From: Geitlerinema sp. BBD 1991-9
GTDB taxonomy: Bacteria; Cyanobacteriota; Cyanobacteriia; Cyanobacteriales; Geitlerinemataceae
Length of the DNA: 58,078 nucleotides
Direction of reading: 5' to 3'
Assembly (NCBI GenBank): GCA_001657325.1
Contig: LWRO01000031.1
Location: 1-58,078 of the forward strand
The position numbers and the translations under genes are program-made. Below are positions 31,075 to 41,029 of this stretch, piece by piece; within the stretch, counting starts at the first letter, position 1, and every line of letters begins with the position of its first letter. Under the pieces are notes generated by a model. The model made no database searches. It was not told the DNA's origin and worked only from the letters and a program-made list of their open reading frames with translations.

Positions 31075-33645
31075 CTACTTCGGCACCACGAAATTCACCA
31101 ACCGTTTCGGAACGACGATGACTTTCTTAATCTCCTTATCGCCAACGTGACGTTGTACGGGTTCCGACTCTCGCGCTAACTGCTCCAACGTCGCTTTATC
31201 CGCCTCCGCCGGAACCTGAATGTTGCCGCGAACCTTCCCGTTTACCTGAATTACCAACGTAATTTCATCAACAACTAAGGCGCTTTCATCCACTTTCGGC
31301 CAAACTTGCTGATGAATCGAGTCGTCGTGTCTCAACAGATGCCACAATTCCTCGGCGATATGCGGCGCAAACGGTGCCAGCAACTTCAGCAATGTCTCGA
31401 TCCCCTCCGCATACACGGGAGAATCCGTGCATTTCGCATCGTTGAGGGCGTTACTGAGTTTCATCAACTCCGAAACTGCCGTGTTGAACTGATATTCGCC
31501 TTGCAAATCGTCGCTGACTTCCTGAATTGCCGTATGAATAGCACGACGCAAATCCTTCTCGGGTTTCGAGAGATTCCCATTGTTTGAGGCTTTTACTTCA
31601 GCGCAATTTTCCGCGAAATCCGTCACTAAACGCCAAACGCGGTTGAGGAAACGATACTGTCCTTCAACGTCTGCGTCGTTCCATTCTAGATCCTTCTCGG
31701 GTGGCGCTTTGAACAGGATAAACATCCGCGCCGTATCGGCACCGTATTTCTCCAAAACCTGCAACGGATCGACACCGTTGAGTTTCGATTTAGACATTTT
31801 CTCGTAAAACACGTCCAACGGTTCCCCCGTTTCGGGATCGATGGGATTTTCCAAATCGGCAATTTGCGCGGTGGGAATATATTTATCCGTTTTGGGGTTT
31901 TTATAGGTTATTCCCTGAACCATGCCTTGAGTGAGTAGCCGTTGGAACGGTTCGACAAAATTGAGATTGAGTCGATCGCTCAAAAACTTGGTGAAGAACC
32001 GCGAATACAACAAGTGCAAAATCGCGTGTTCGATACCGCCGACATACTGATCGATCGGCATCCAATCGTTGATTTTCGCCAAGTCAAACGCTGCGTTCTC
32101 GTTTTTCGCGTCGGGATAGCGCAGGAAATACCACGAGGAATCGATGAACGTGTCCATCGTGTCGGTTTCCCGCTTCGCAGGAGTCCCGCAACTCGGACAA
32201 GGAACGTTTATCCACTCGTCCAACTGCGCTAAAGGAGACGGCCCGCGTCCGCTAAACTCCACGTTTTCAGGAAGTTGTACTGGAAGCTGGTCGTCAGGAA
32301 CGGGAACCGCTCCACACTGGGGACAGTGAACGATGGGAATCGGTGCGCCCCAGTAGCGTTGACGGGAAATCAGCCAGTCTCTCAGGCGGTATTGAATGCG
32401 GGCTTTTCCGAATCCTTGCTGTTCGGCGTAGTCGATGATGGCTTGTTTTCCGGCTTCCGAGGGCGTTCCGTCGAACTGGGCGGAATTCACCATGACTCCC
32501 GGTTCCGTGTAGGCTTCCGTGAGTTCCGCATCGGGATTTTCTGCGTTTTCGGGAACGATAACGGTTTGGATGGGTAAGCCGTTTTCGCGGGCGAACTTGA
32601 AATCGCGGCTATCGTGGGCGGGAACCCCCATGACGGCACCCGTTCCATATTCGTAGAGGACGTAATCGGCGATGAGGATGGGGATTTCTTCGCCCGTGAA
32701 GGGGTTGGTAGCGGTTCCGCCGGTGGGAATGCCGCGTTTGGGTTTGTCTTCAGCGGTTCGATCGATCTCGCTTTCTTCACCCACTTCTCGGATAAACGCT
32801 TCGACGGCTTCGCGTCGATCGTCGGTGGTGACTTGCAACGTCAAAGGATGTTCGGGGGCGAGTACCACGTAAGTTACACCGTACACCGTATCCGGGCGCG
32901 TGGTGAACACGCCGATTTTCTCGTCCCGTCCGACGATGGGAAATTCCAAATACGCCCCGGTAGATTTGCCAATCCAGTTGGCTTGCATGGTTTTGACGCG
33001 ATCGGGCCAACCGGAGAGGTCGTCTAAGTCCGCCAACAATCGATCGGCGTAGTCGGTGATTTTGAGGAACCACTGTTTGAGAAGTTTTCGTTCGACTTTG
33101 GCCCCGCTGCGCCAGGAACGCCCTTCGCTATCGACTTGTTCGTTAGCGAGAACGGTTTGGTCGATGGGGTCCCAGTTGACGGCGGATTCTTTTTGATACG
33201 CCAATCCGGCATCGAAAAATTGCAGGAAAATCCACTGCGTCCATTTGTAGTAGTCGGGGGCGCAAGTGGTGACTTCTCGTTCCCAGTCGAAGGAGATGCC
33301 CAAACTTTGCAGTTGCTGGCGCATTCGATCGATATTTTGATACGTCCATTTTGCCGGTTGGACACCTCGATCGATGGCGGCGTTTTCCGCCGGGAGTCCG
33401 AACGCATCCCATCCCATGGGGTTGAGAACGCGATATCCTTGCATCCGCTTCAGTCGCGCGATTACGTCAGTGATGGTGTAGACGCGCACGTGTCCCATGT
33501 GCAGGTTCCCAGAGGGATAGGGAAACATGGACAGGGCGTAGAATTTCGGCTGGTCGTTACTGTCTGGGGTGCGATCGAGTTCCTGTTGCGCCCAGGTTTG
33601 CTGCCACTTAGTTTCGATGGATGCGGGCGTATATCGAGACTCCAC
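31075..33645 (-). CDS. leuS: Leucyl-tRNA synthetase
   Basis: This 856-residue class I synthetase has full family length. The HIGH-type motif is [19 protein letters not shown] (about 43-61). The CP1 editing domain spans about 230-420 ([21 protein letters not shown] and [16 protein letters not shown]). The KMSKS motif is [17 protein letters not shown] zinc-type knuckle (CPQCG..CPSCG) and a C-terminal domain ([17 protein letters not shown]) follow. It charges tRNA-Leu in the cytoplasm and hydrolyses misacylated tRNA. Start GTG 33645 has GGAG nine bases upstream. The gap 33,646-33,983 holds a purine-rich repeat (about 33,725-33,757) and T-rich DNA only. Confidence 0.97.
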   Translation of the reverse strand: MESRYTPASIETKWQQTWAQQELDRTPDSNDQPKFYALSMFPYPSGNLHMGHVRVYTITDVIARLKRMQGYRVLNPMGWDAFGLPAENAAIDRGVQPAKWTYQNIDRMRQQLQSLGISFDWEREVTTCAPDYYKWTQWIFLQFFDAGLAYQKESAVNWDPIDQTVLANEQVDSEGRSWRSGAKVERKLLKQWFLKITDYADRLLADLDDLSGWPDRVKTMQANWIGKSTGAYLEFPIVGRDEKIGVFTTRPDTVYGVTYVVLAPEHPLTLQVTTDDRREAVEAFIREVGEESEIDRTAEDKPKRGIPTGGTATNPFTGEEIPILIADYVLYEYGTGAVMGVPAHDSRDFKFARENGLPIQTVIVPENAENPDAELTEAYTEPGVMVNSAQFDGTPSEAGKQAIIDYAEQQGFGKARIQYRLRDWLISRQRYWGAPIPIVHCPQCGAVPVPDDQLPVQLPENVEFSGRGPSPLAQLDEWINVPCPSCGTPAKRETDTMDTFIDSSWYFLRYPDAKNENAAFDLAKINDWMPIDQYVGGIEHAILHLLYSRFFTKFLSDRLNLNFVEPFQRLLTQGMVQGITYKNPKTDKYIPTAQIADLENPIDPETGEPLDVFYEKMSKSKLNGVDPLQVLEKYGADTARMFILFKAPPEKDLEWNDADVEGQYRFLNRVWRLVTDFAENCAEVKASNNGNLSKPEKDLRRAIHTAIQEVSDDLQGEYQFNTAVSELMKLSNALNDAKCTDSPVYAEGIETLLKLLAPFAPHIAEELWHLLRHDDSIHQQVWPKVDESALVVDEITLVIQVNGKVRGNIQVPAEADKATLEQLARESEPVQRHVGDKEIKKVIVVPKRLVNFVVPK

Positions 33646-33983
33646 GGGGACTACTCCTGCTCGGCGTTCTGTCTGATGTGCATCGTTTATTTTGGCACAT
33701 TCTAGTCCGAATGCTTGGTTTGAGAGATGGAGCAGAGAGGAGATGGAGAGATGAGGAGGTTAGAATTTTAGGAAGTTGCAAGGAAAGGTTTTGGTAAAGA
33801 CGGTCGTTCAAAGCGGGTTTTGACGAACTAACCCTTTTAAAAAAACGATTTTTGTGTTTTTTTATACCAAATTTCAGCTTGTCAAGACTTGCTTTTTTTC
33901 GCTATCTCTGGCAGGATTTCGCTAGGATAGAAGAGTAAGCGTCAGATATATGTAGTGAACTCAATAACCGAGGCATTCAAGCG

Positions 33984-34028
33984 ATGCGTACTTCTATTGA
34001 GCTGAAAGATCCATGGTTTTTTCTGTAA
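33984..34028 (+). CDS. Possible 14-codon leader peptide
   Basis: ATG 33984 opens MRTSIELKDPWFFL and ends with TAA at 34026-34028. The stop overlaps the ATG at 34028 of the RsbW-like gene as TAATG, a usual mark of translational coupling. The real peptide may not exist; it may also mark an N-terminus separated by a stop. A promoter-like TTGTCA near 33,895 precedes it. Confidence 0.3.
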   Translation: MRTSIELKDPWFFL

Positions 34029-34462
34029 TGGCTCTCCCCATGCCTGCGACAGGACGCTGCCAGGGGACGATCAGTTTTGCTTCCACGCTTTATTTATGTC
34101 CGATTTTAGATTTACTACTTGCCGAAATTCCACCGTCTATTCAACCGGAAATTCGGCTTGGTCTTCAGGAAGCTTTGGTTAATGCCGCCAAACACGGCAA
34201 CCAACTCGACCCCGGTAAGACGATCGCCGTCCGATTTTCCATCTCGAAGGAGATGTATTGGTGGACGATATCCGATCAAGGTACACAAACTTTTCATCCC
34301 TGTTGCTGCCAAAGTGCCGACAGCGACACGCTCCCCGACGAAACCTCTGAGTGCGGTCGGGGATTGTTCATTTTGAGTCAGATTTTCGATCGAGTGGAGT
34401 GGAACCCCCAAGAGCGCCAATTGCGCCTCGGAAAGTTGGTTCCACGATGGCGCAAAAGTTAA
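34013..34462 (+). CDS. RsbW-type anti-sigma/histidine-kinase-like ATPase
   Basis: The frame from ATG 34013 gives 149 residues; ATG 34028 (MALPMPATGRC, 144 residues) is equally possible. The single domain is a GHKL ATPase. The N-box is RLGLQEALVNAAKHGNQLDP, the D/G1 box is WWTISDQGTQTF, and the G2-like box is ECGRGLFILSQIFDRVEW. Proteins like this phosphorylate anti-sigma antagonists or act as serine kinases in partner-switching with SpoIIE-type phosphatases. The only SpoIIE protein here is 9 kb away, so a link cannot be claimed. The last 4 bp overlap the convergent gene. Confidence 0.8.
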   Translation: MVFSVMALPMPATGRCQGTISFASTLYLCPILDLLLAEIPPSIQPEIRLGLQEALVNAAKHGNQLDPGKTIAVRFSISKEMYWWTISDQGTQTFHPCCCQSADSDTLPDETSECGRGLFILSQIFDRVEWNPQERQLRLGKLVPRWRKS

Positions 34463-34800
34463 TCGTTCTGCTCTCTAGTCGATTTTGGCGTGCCGTGTTG
34501 CGGACAGGGCGGAGCCGAAATCGATCGATCGAGCCAGCCAACGGCATACTGCAACCGGGGTAACGCCTCTTCCGGGCAATCCTTGAGCAGAAAGACGAGA
34601 GCGGCGGCGAGTTGTTCCCGAGCGCGAACGGAACGGTTCGACTTCAAGCGATGCCAATCCCGTTCGGAAACGGCTAATCGTTCCGCGAGGGCTTGTGCTA
34701 ACTCGAGGGTGTCGAACTCTTGTAGCCGAGCGAGGTTGGGATTCACGGGTTGGGGGGTGGGAAAGGTCGATTGAGTCACGGCGATCGAAGGGCGAAACAT
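34459..34800 (-). CDS. Small conserved cyanobacterial protein
   Basis: This 113-residue protein has an all-helical core: LELAQALAERLAVSERDWHRLKSNRSVRAREQLAAALVFLLKD, then EEALPRLQYAVGWLDRSISAPPCPQHG. I regard it as one of the short proteins found widely in cyanobacteria (possibly DUF6439), with no known role. The final residues are low complexity. It overlaps the convergent RsbW-like gene by 4 bp and is divergent from the coiled-coil gene 93 bp away. Confidence 0.65.
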   Translation of the reverse strand: MFRPSIAVTQSTFPTPQPVNPNLARLQEFDTLELAQALAERLAVSERDWHRLKSNRSVRAREQLAAALVFLLKDCPEEALPRLQYAVGWLDRSISAPPCPQHGTPKSTREQND

Positions 34801-34893
34801 CAGGAACGAACAGCATCGATCGAACAGCTCGATCGAGCTAACGTGATAAGAATTATCCTAGTGCGATCGCCGATTTCCGTCAGCCAGAAACCC

Positions 34894-35208
34894 ATGACTT
34901 CGCCCCCCAACCCGTCTGAAGAGAACGCCAATGCCGAATTCGAGGACGTCGATCGATCCTTAGCGGATCTCGAACAGTCTCTCGAGGCGCTAAAAACTCG
35001 CCACGCCCAGATTCGGCGAGATCGCAGACGACACCGCGAACTCAAAGCAGAACTCCAACGCCTCGCCGCCCAACTCGAAGACGTCGAATTGCGCCTCGAA
35101 AGTCAACTCGTGTCCTGGCGGGACTTGCGCGAACCCTTTTGGCAAGCCGTGCGCTTCCTCGGATTGGGGGTTGTTGTAGGCTGGATCTTGAAATCCTGTG
35201 CTGGATAG
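34894..35208 (+). CDS. Coiled-coil protein with C-terminal membrane anchor
   Basis: From ATG 34894 ([16 protein letters not shown]) the protein has 104 residues. A long charged helix (about 18-75, [38 protein letters not shown]) probably forms a coiled coil. A single hydrophobic segment near the end ([17 protein letters not shown]) should anchor it. The frame upstream from 34750 is rejected as it lies in the promoter region. Its stop lies 25 bp before the asnS ATG, so it is probably the first gene of that transcript. Function unknown. Confidence 0.65.
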   Translation: MTSPPNPSEENANAEFEDVDRSLADLEQSLEALKTRHAQIRRDRRRHRELKAELQRLAAQLEDVELRLESQLVSWRDLREPFWQAVRFLGLGVVVGWILKSCAG

Positions 35209-35233
35209 GCAGCTTATCGATCGTATCCCACCT

Positions 35234-36625
35234 ATGGAACAACGAAGAATTCTCGACATTTTGCGTCACGGCGTTCCCGACGAAGCCGTTTTCGTGCGCG
35301 GTTGGGTTCGCACCAAGCGAGAACTCAAACAGTTCGCCTTTCTCGAAGTCAACGACGGTTCTGCCCTGGCTAACTTGCAAGTCGTTCTCAATCCCGATTT
35401 ACCCGAGTACGAGACGCTCCTCAAACGTCTCAACACGGGGGCTTCGGTGGAAGTCCAAGGTTCGCTCGTCGAGTCTCCGGCGAAAGGCCAGCGTATCGAA
35501 CTCAAAGCCGAGGAAGTCGAGGTTTGTGGCGAAGTCGATAGCGAAACGTATCCGCTGCAAAAGAAACGACATTCCTTTGAATTTTTGCGTTCGATCGCCC
35601 ACCTGCGCGGACGGACGAACACCCTCGGAGCCGTGTTTCGCGTTCGCAACGCCGCCGCGACTGCAATTCACCAATTTTTCCAAGAGCGGGGCTTTCTCTG
35701 GATTCACACGCCAATTTTGACCGCCAGCGACTGTGAAGGGGCGGGGGAACTGTTCGCCGTGACGGCGTTCGATCTCGCCAACGTTCCCAAAAACGAATCG
35801 CAACAAGTCGATTACACGCAAGACTTCTTCGGAAAACCGACGTATCTAACCGTCAGCGGTCAACTCGAAGCCGAAGTCGCCGCGATGGCCTTGAGTAACG
35901 TGTATACCTTCGGGCCGACGTTTCGGGCGGAAAATTCCAACACCTCCCGCCACCTAGCCGAATTTTGGATGATCGAACCCGAGATGGCCTTTTGCGATCT
36001 CCGGGGCGATATGGATTTAGCCGAAGCCTTTTTGAAACATATTTTCACGTCGCTGTTGGAAGCTTGTCCCGAAGACCTGGAGTTTTTCAATCGATTTATC
36101 GATAAGTCCGTTTTAGCACGAGCGGATAACATCGTTAGCAGCCCGTTCGAGCGCATATCTTATACTGAGGCGATCGATCTCCTGCAAAACGCCGATCGAA
36201 CCTTTGAATTTCCCGTTGAATGGGGCGTAGATTTACAATCCGAACACGAACGCTATCTCGCCGAAGATCTCTTTAAAAAACCTGTCATCGTCTACAATTA
36301 TCCCCGCGATATTAAAGCATTTTATATGCGCCTTAACGACGATCGAAAAACAGTTGCAGCGATGGACGTTCTCGTACCTCAAATTGGCGAAATTGTCGGC
36401 GGATCGCAGCGTGAAGAACGTTTAGAAATACTCCAACAGCGAATTCGAGAAAGTGAATTAAACGAAGAAGATTACTGGTGGTATCTCGATTTACGACGTT
36501 ACGGCAGCGTCCCCCATGCAGGCTTCGGACTTGGGTTCGAGCGCCTCGTTCAATTTGCAACGGGCATGGGAAATATCCGAGACGTGATTCCCTTTCCCCG
36601 GGCACCACTCAGTATCGAATTTTAA
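35234..36625 (+). CDS. asnS: Asparaginyl-tRNA synthetase
   Basis: This 463-residue class II synthetase starts at ATG 35234 ([13 protein letters not shown]), preferred over GTG 35198. An OB-fold anticodon-binding domain lies at about 15-110 ([24 protein letters not shown]). Motif 2 is [25 protein letters not shown] and motif 3 is [40 protein letters not shown] and the [10 protein letters not shown] region match AsnRS and separate it from AspRS. It charges tRNA-Asn directly. Confidence 0.96.
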   Translation: MEQRRILDILRHGVPDEAVFVRGWVRTKRELKQFAFLEVNDGSALANLQVVLNPDLPEYETLLKRLNTGASVEVQGSLVESPAKGQRIELKAEEVEVCGEVDSETYPLQKKRHSFEFLRSIAHLRGRTNTLGAVFRVRNAAATAIHQFFQERGFLWIHTPILTASDCEGAGELFAVTAFDLANVPKNESQQVDYTQDFFGKPTYLTVSGQLEAEVAAMALSNVYTFGPTFRAENSNTSRHLAEFWMIEPEMAFCDLRGDMDLAEAFLKHIFTSLLEACPEDLEFFNRFIDKSVLARADNIVSSPFERISYTEAIDLLQNADRTFEFPVEWGVDLQSEHERYLAEDLFKKPVIVYNYPRDIKAFYMRLNDDRKTVAAMDVLVPQIGEIVGGSQREERLEILQQRIRESELNEEDYWWYLDLRRYGSVPHAGFGLGFERLVQFATGMGNIRDVIPFPRAPLSIEF

Positions 36626-36960
36626 GGAATCGTCCCCCCCAAATCTAAAACTTCCAGAACTTGGGTAAATCTGCCGTTGCTCGAAGTGAAAAAACTACGA
36701 TAAACTAACGGCGGATACGCAGTCGGTTTTCGTGTTCGGAAACCGATCGAGCAACGCTTCCCTACTCGATCGCACGCGCCGGGTCTAACGAGGGTCGATT
36801 CATCGAACACACCCTCAAATCGAGTCGAAACCGGACGACCGCTTTCCACCCCCAGTTGGAATGGCCAACCGTTGCCCGAGCGTCCGTGCGCGTTTCGTCT
36901 CGATCGGAACCCTTAGAGCGTTTGGGGGAGCGACGTCCCCATCAGTCCCGAACGACAACC

Positions 36961-38163
36961 ATGACTGGCAACTCCCCTCCCAATACGGGTAACGACAGCG
37001 CGACGCGCACCGTTGCTCACCCGCGCAAAGCTATCAAGCATCTCGTTGCCAAACAAGCCTCTGGGTGCGTCACTGTCAACGATCCTGAAGACCGGACGGT
37101 GCACTGGCAAATTTTCTTGCGCGGGGGACAGCTCACCTATGCGACGAGCGTCGGCCGCAAAAGCGAGCGGTTACAATGTCTCATCCGCAGCATCCAACCC
37201 ACTCTCGCCAAACTCGAATTTTCCGACGATTCTAACGAATACGCTGAGATCTGTCAGTGGTGGCATGGCAACGGCTTACCCATGTCCAAGCTGCGACAAC
37301 TGCTGATGCGGCTGAGCTTAGAAGCGATGGTTCACGTCCTTGCGATGACTAAAGCACCCATCGAATTCGAGAAAGGGTCGAAAGTCGATCCGATTCTGAT
37401 CGAGACCCCTCTCAGCGAAATTCCGGCTCCCCTGTGGCAGATGGCACTTCAGTGGCAGCAGTGGCGCTCGAGCGTTCCTTCGCCGTTCACGCGCCTCTAC
37501 CTCGCGGACGATCGAGAAGCCGACTTTATCGCTTTGTCCCAACAGTACCCGTTTCCCGTCAAATCCGACCGCGATCGCGATCGGATCGCCCAAGCCACGG
37601 CCCAAGTCTTACGGAAACAACTATCGCTTTACCGAATTTCGACTTTACTCAAAACCTCCGTGCAGGCCATCGTCGCCTGGATTCAGCCGTTTTTATCGAG
37701 CGAAACCGTCATCGCCATCGGCGAGAGCCTATCCGACAGTAGCGAGTCGTCCCTCGCCATCCCAGACGATCCCCCCGAATCGCGTCCCATCGTCGCTTGT
37801 ATCGACGACAGCAAAACCGTTCAGAAACAGGTGCGCGGTATTCTCGAAATGTCGGGGTACGAAGTTCTCGGTATCACTGAACCCGCTCAAGCACTGACGG
37901 CTTTAGTGAGACAGAAACCCGCCGTGATTCTCATGGATGTCAATATGCCTGACATCGACGGTTACGAACTGTGTAGTATGCTGCGTCAATCGCGCCAGTT
38001 AAGGGATATTCCCATTATCATGCTGACGGGTCGTGACGGTATTCTCGATCGAATCCGCGCCAAAACCCTCGGGGTGAACTACTACTTGACCAAGCCGTTC
38101 CATCCAGAACATCTCGTCGAGTCGATCGGCAAAGTCTTACAAAACATCCCCATTGATGCTTGA
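36961..38163 (+). CDS. PATAN-REC response regulator (PatA/PixG type)
   Basis: ATG 36961 gives 400 residues; the frame extending to 36856 adds a poorly protein-like segment. The N-terminal 250 residues resemble the PATAN/DUF4388 domain (ASGCVTVNDPEDRTVHWQIFLRGGQLTYATS; LPMSKLRQLLMRLSLEAMVHVL). The REC domain (about 280-395) has the acidic pair DD in ACIDDSKTV, the phosphoacceptor D in ILMDVNMPDIDGYEL, and K in YYLTKPFHPE. Such proteins open chemotaxis-like operons for twitching, phototaxis or heterocyst pattern. 36,626-36,960 carries no gene; TTGCTC/ATAAAC near 36,677-36,705 is a possible promoter. Confidence 0.85.
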   Translation: MTGNSPPNTGNDSATRTVAHPRKAIKHLVAKQASGCVTVNDPEDRTVHWQIFLRGGQLTYATSVGRKSERLQCLIRSIQPTLAKLEFSDDSNEYAEICQWWHGNGLPMSKLRQLLMRLSLEAMVHVLAMTKAPIEFEKGSKVDPILIETPLSEIPAPLWQMALQWQQWRSSVPSPFTRLYLADDREADFIALSQQYPFPVKSDRDRDRIAQATAQVLRKQLSLYRISTLLKTSVQAIVAWIQPFLSSETVIAIGESLSDSSESSLAIPDDPPESRPIVACIDDSKTVQKQVRGILEMSGYEVLGITEPAQALTALVRQKPAVILMDVNMPDIDGYELCSMLRQSRQLRDIPIIMLTGRDGILDRIRAKTLGVNYYLTKPFHPEHLVESIGKVLQNIPIDA

Positions 38164-38189
38164 ACCGACAGGATTACCACTCTTCTCCC

Positions 38190-38693
38190 ATGGAGCGAGA
38201 CTACTTTAAAATTCGGGTATCGAGATCGGTGCGCGTCGCCCTTCCTCTAAGCTATATCGATGCGGCGTTACAGATCGATCGACAACTCGTGTGTCCGATT
38301 CCCGGCGTTCCTCCCGGGTTACTCGGTGTCATCAACCGTCGTGGGACGCTGACGTGGTTGTTGGATTTAAGTCACTTTCTCGAACTCGGCTCGGTCAACA
38401 CCCTGCCCGGTCAAGACCTCAAAGCGATTTCGATCGCCCGTACCCCCTTGGGCGGTGACGGAGCGAAAGTCGATCGCACCGACCGCCGCCATACGGTGGC
38501 CTGTGTTGTCAGCGACCTGGAAGGGGTCTTTTCCCCCAGACGCGGCACCGCGATCTCGCAAAAGCTCAAACCGCGTTTGCAGCCTCTATTGACTCAGATT
38601 GTCTACGACGGCAACACGGGAATCGCCGTTCTCGATCCCGAAGCGCTCCTACGGGCCTTGCAGGACGAAACTCGACCTGTCGTTTCTACCTAA
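38190..38693 (+). CDS. CheW-like coupling protein
   Basis: ATG 38190 (MERDYFKIRVSRSVRVALPLSYIDAAL) gives 167 residues; a TTG at 38160 overlapping the previous stop is possible. The CheW fold is seen in CPIPGVPPGLLGVINRRGTLTWLLDLSHFLEL, and the C-terminus has VACVVSDLEGVF. It should bridge the receptors and CheA of this cluster. The insert around 95-115 (GGDGAKVDRTDRRH) makes it slightly longer than short CheW proteins. The next gene starts 18 bp downstream. Confidence 0.8.
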   Translation: MERDYFKIRVSRSVRVALPLSYIDAALQIDRQLVCPIPGVPPGLLGVINRRGTLTWLLDLSHFLELGSVNTLPGQDLKAISIARTPLGGDGAKVDRTDRRHTVACVVSDLEGVFSPRRGTAISQKLKPRLQPLLTQIVYDGNTGIAVLDPEALLRALQDETRPVVST

Positions 38694-38711
38694 ACTGCCG
38701 GAGATTCCACG

Positions 38712-40538
38712 ATGACTCAACCGCCCCCCGATTCCGAGCGAGATACTCCCTTGATGACCGCCGATGCGTCCACAGCCGGTGCGGCCGGTGAGTCTGAAAA
38801 CCTCCTCGAATTGCTACTGACGGCCAACCGCCTCGAGCAGACGGGCGAGATCGAGCGCGCGCGCGAACTCTACAAAGATATCGTCGCCCGCGACGATTCC
38901 GGCGTTTGGGGTCAGAGTGCGAGTCAAGCCCTAGCGGCCTTGCCCCTCGAAGGTTCCGTCGACAGCACGGCCTTGGGCAAAGCTCAGAGCAGCACCCACG
39001 AGATACCGGTCTCGTCGAGTTCCGTTGAGATTGCCCAACCCGAACGCCCCCCGAGTTCCCCGAAACACCTTACGTCCGGAAGTCTCGGCGCAAAGTTGAA
39101 ACTGCTCGCGATCGGGGCGGCCATCGTTCCCGTCGCACTCAGTACCGCTGCTGCCGTCTGGCTGGCACCGAAAACACTCCCCCCTCAAGGTGATGTATCG
39201 CGGTCTGTCGATCGAGAGATGCTCCTCGATCGACAGACCGCCCTCATTCTGCTCTTCGGTGGAACGAGCGCTCTCCTCGCGCTCGGGATCGCCCTGCCCC
39301 TCAGCCACCGTCTCGGACAACAAATTCGCTCCCTAGCATATTTTGTTAAAAACGTCAACCTCGATCGTCCGCTAAACCCCCTCGATATTCCCAAGCGTGC
39401 AGACGAAGTCGGCGTTTTGGCCGAACAATTGAGCGAATTGGTCGATCGAGTCGTCACCCAAACCGAGCGCCTCGATCGTATCGAACAACAGCGAGAGCGA
39501 GAACAGCAACAGAGCCAGTACGAAAAAGAACGGTTGCAGCAACAGGCCCTCGACCTGCTCGAACGGCTCGAAGCGGCCCGAGCGGGAAACTTAACGGTCG
39601 AAGCCCCCCTCAGCGCAGGTGAAGTTGGCGCGATTGCCGATGCGTTCAACGCCACGATTCGATCCCTACGAGACTTCGTCGCCCAAACAGCTCTCGTCAC
39701 CGCCGCCGTGACCGATCGAACCCACGATAGTGAAGCGGCCGTGCGCCAACTCTCCGAAGCCGCTCGCCACCAGTCCGAAGATCTCAAAACGGCCCTCGCG
39801 ACCGTTCGCAACATTGCCGAGGCGATCGAGGGGATTTCCCACTCAACCCGAGACGCCGCCGAACTCGCGCGTCAAGCGACCGAGGCCGCCCAACTCGGCG
39901 ATAGCGACATGGATCGCACCGTCACCAGTATGGAGCGCCTGCGAACCAACGTGGCCAACACCGCCAAAAAAGCCAAGCGTCTCGCCGAATCCGCTCAAGA
40001 AGTCTCCCAAATCCTCTCCGTCGTATCCGGCATTTCTGAAAAAGCCAACCTCCTCGCCTTCAACGCCTCGATCGAAGCCGCCCGAGCTGGCGAACGGGGA
40101 GAAGGGTTCCGACAAGTGGCCGAAGACGTGCGAGGACTCGCCGTCCAAATCGGCGAAGCCGCCCGAGACATCGAGCGACTGGTCAACAGCATCCAAGCCG
40201 AAACCGCTGAAGTCCTCGACGTTCTCGAATCCGGAACAACTGAAGTCGTGGGTAGTACCCGCTCCATCAGTCAAACCCAGCAAACCTTGCGTCAGTTGAC
40301 CGACCTGAGTCAGGCCATCGATCGTTCCTTACAAGCCGTCGCCAGCGACAGCGCCGAGCGAGCGTTGGCCTCCCAAAACGTCAACCGCGTGATGGATGAT
40401 GTCAACCATGTCGCCCTCACCAACGCCGAGGAAGCCCAACGAGTCGTCAGCGTTCTCCAAGGACTGCTCGACGAAGTTGAGGCACTCAAATCCTCTATGG
40501 CAAAATTCCAGGTTGAATCAACTCGTACAAATCCCTGA
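38712..40538 (+). CDS. Methyl-accepting chemotaxis protein with minimal periplasmic loop
   Basis: This 608-residue protein has a soluble N-terminus with a TPR-like segment (LLLTANRLEQTGEIERARELYKDIVA, about 37-63). TM1 (LLAIGAAIVPVALSTAAAVWLA, about 131-152) is followed by a loop of about 24 residues and TM2 (ALILLFGGTSALLALGIALPL). HAMP is at about 196-250, then a coiled coil and the MCP signalling domain. The tip motif VVSGISEKANLLAFNASIEAARAGERGEGFRQVAEDVRGLA is well conserved. With almost no periplasmic part, it probably senses in the cytoplasm or membrane, or through the N-terminus. It shares the N-terminal module with the larger MCP two genes on. Confidence 0.88.
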   Translation: MTQPPPDSERDTPLMTADASTAGAAGESENLLELLLTANRLEQTGEIERARELYKDIVARDDSGVWGQSASQALAALPLEGSVDSTALGKAQSSTHEIPVSSSSVEIAQPERPPSSPKHLTSGSLGAKLKLLAIGAAIVPVALSTAAAVWLAPKTLPPQGDVSRSVDREMLLDRQTALILLFGGTSALLALGIALPLSHRLGQQIRSLAYFVKNVNLDRPLNPLDIPKRADEVGVLAEQLSELVDRVVTQTERLDRIEQQREREQQQSQYEKERLQQQALDLLERLEAARAGNLTVEAPLSAGEVGAIADAFNATIRSLRDFVAQTALVTAAVTDRTHDSEAAVRQLSEAARHQSEDLKTALATVRNIAEAIEGISHSTRDAAELARQATEAAQLGDSDMDRTVTSMERLRTNVANTAKKAKRLAESAQEVSQILSVVSGISEKANLLAFNASIEAARAGERGEGFRQVAEDVRGLAVQIGEAARDIERLVNSIQAETAEVLDVLESGTTEVVGSTRSISQTQQTLRQLTDLSQAIDRSLQAVASDSAERALASQNVNRVMDDVNHVALTNAEEAQRVVSVLQGLLDEVEALKSSMAKFQVESTRTNP

Positions 40539-40558
40539 CCTCCAATCGATCGAGAGCC

Positions 40559-40924
40559 ATGAAACACGTATTCGTCGTAGAAGACGGCCACGCCGAACAA
40601 AAAATGATCGAAGCTCTGCTCAAACAGGCGGGTTTCCAAGTCACGACTTCCAGCAGTGTGGACGAAGCTTGGGACAAACTCCAAACCATTCCACCACCGG
40701 ATTTGTTCGTTCTCGACATCGTCATGCCGGGAAAAAGCGGCTTAGAACTCTGTCGGACGATTCGCGAAGACGACAACCTTAAAGAAGTTCCGATCGTTTT
40801 CTGTAGCTCCAAAAGCGAAGAATTCGATCGATTCTGGGCGTTACGTCAAGGCGCACAAGCCTACCTCGTTAAACCCTACGCCCCCAAAGAACTGCTCGAT
40901 ACCGTTTACCAACACGTCAAATAA
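40559..40924 (+). CDS. CheY-like single-domain response regulator
   Basis: This 121-residue REC domain has no output domain. Motifs are intact: acidic ED near VVEDGHAEQKM, phosphoacceptor D in DLFVLDIVMPGKSGLEL, T/S switch in IVFCSSKSEEFD, and K in AYLVKPYAPKELLD. It lies 20 bp after the first MCP and, with the PATAN-REC protein, gives the cluster two phosphate acceptors, as PilG/PilH do. It probably interacts with the pilus motor or another protein partner. Confidence 0.9.
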   Translation: MKHVFVVEDGHAEQKMIEALLKQAGFQVTTSSSVDEAWDKLQTIPPPDLFVLDIVMPGKSGLELCRTIREDDNLKEVPIVFCSSKSEEFDRFWALRQGAQAYLVKPYAPKELLDTVYQHVK

Positions 40925-41029
40925 CAGCGAACAGCGAACAGTGAACAGCGAACAGTAGGGGCAGTTGTCAGTTCTCTGTTTCTCCCCCTCTCCACTTCTC
41001 CCCCTCTCCACTTCTCCCCCTCTTTGACC
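40923..41029 (+). repeat. Repeat-filled gap between cheY-like gene and second MCP
   Basis: The gap begins with heptamer units AACAGCG/AACAGTG (about 40,923-40,956), the same family as at 1-93. It ends in three copies of CTCCCCCTCTCCACTT-type pyrimidine repeats just before the ATG at 41030. No gene or promoter is evident. Confidence 0.65.

Noticed and set aside
34013-34462. RsbW-like kinase as the direct partner of the hydrogenase-linked SpoIIE
   Set aside because: The genes are about 9 kb apart in unrelated contexts; nothing in the sequence links them.
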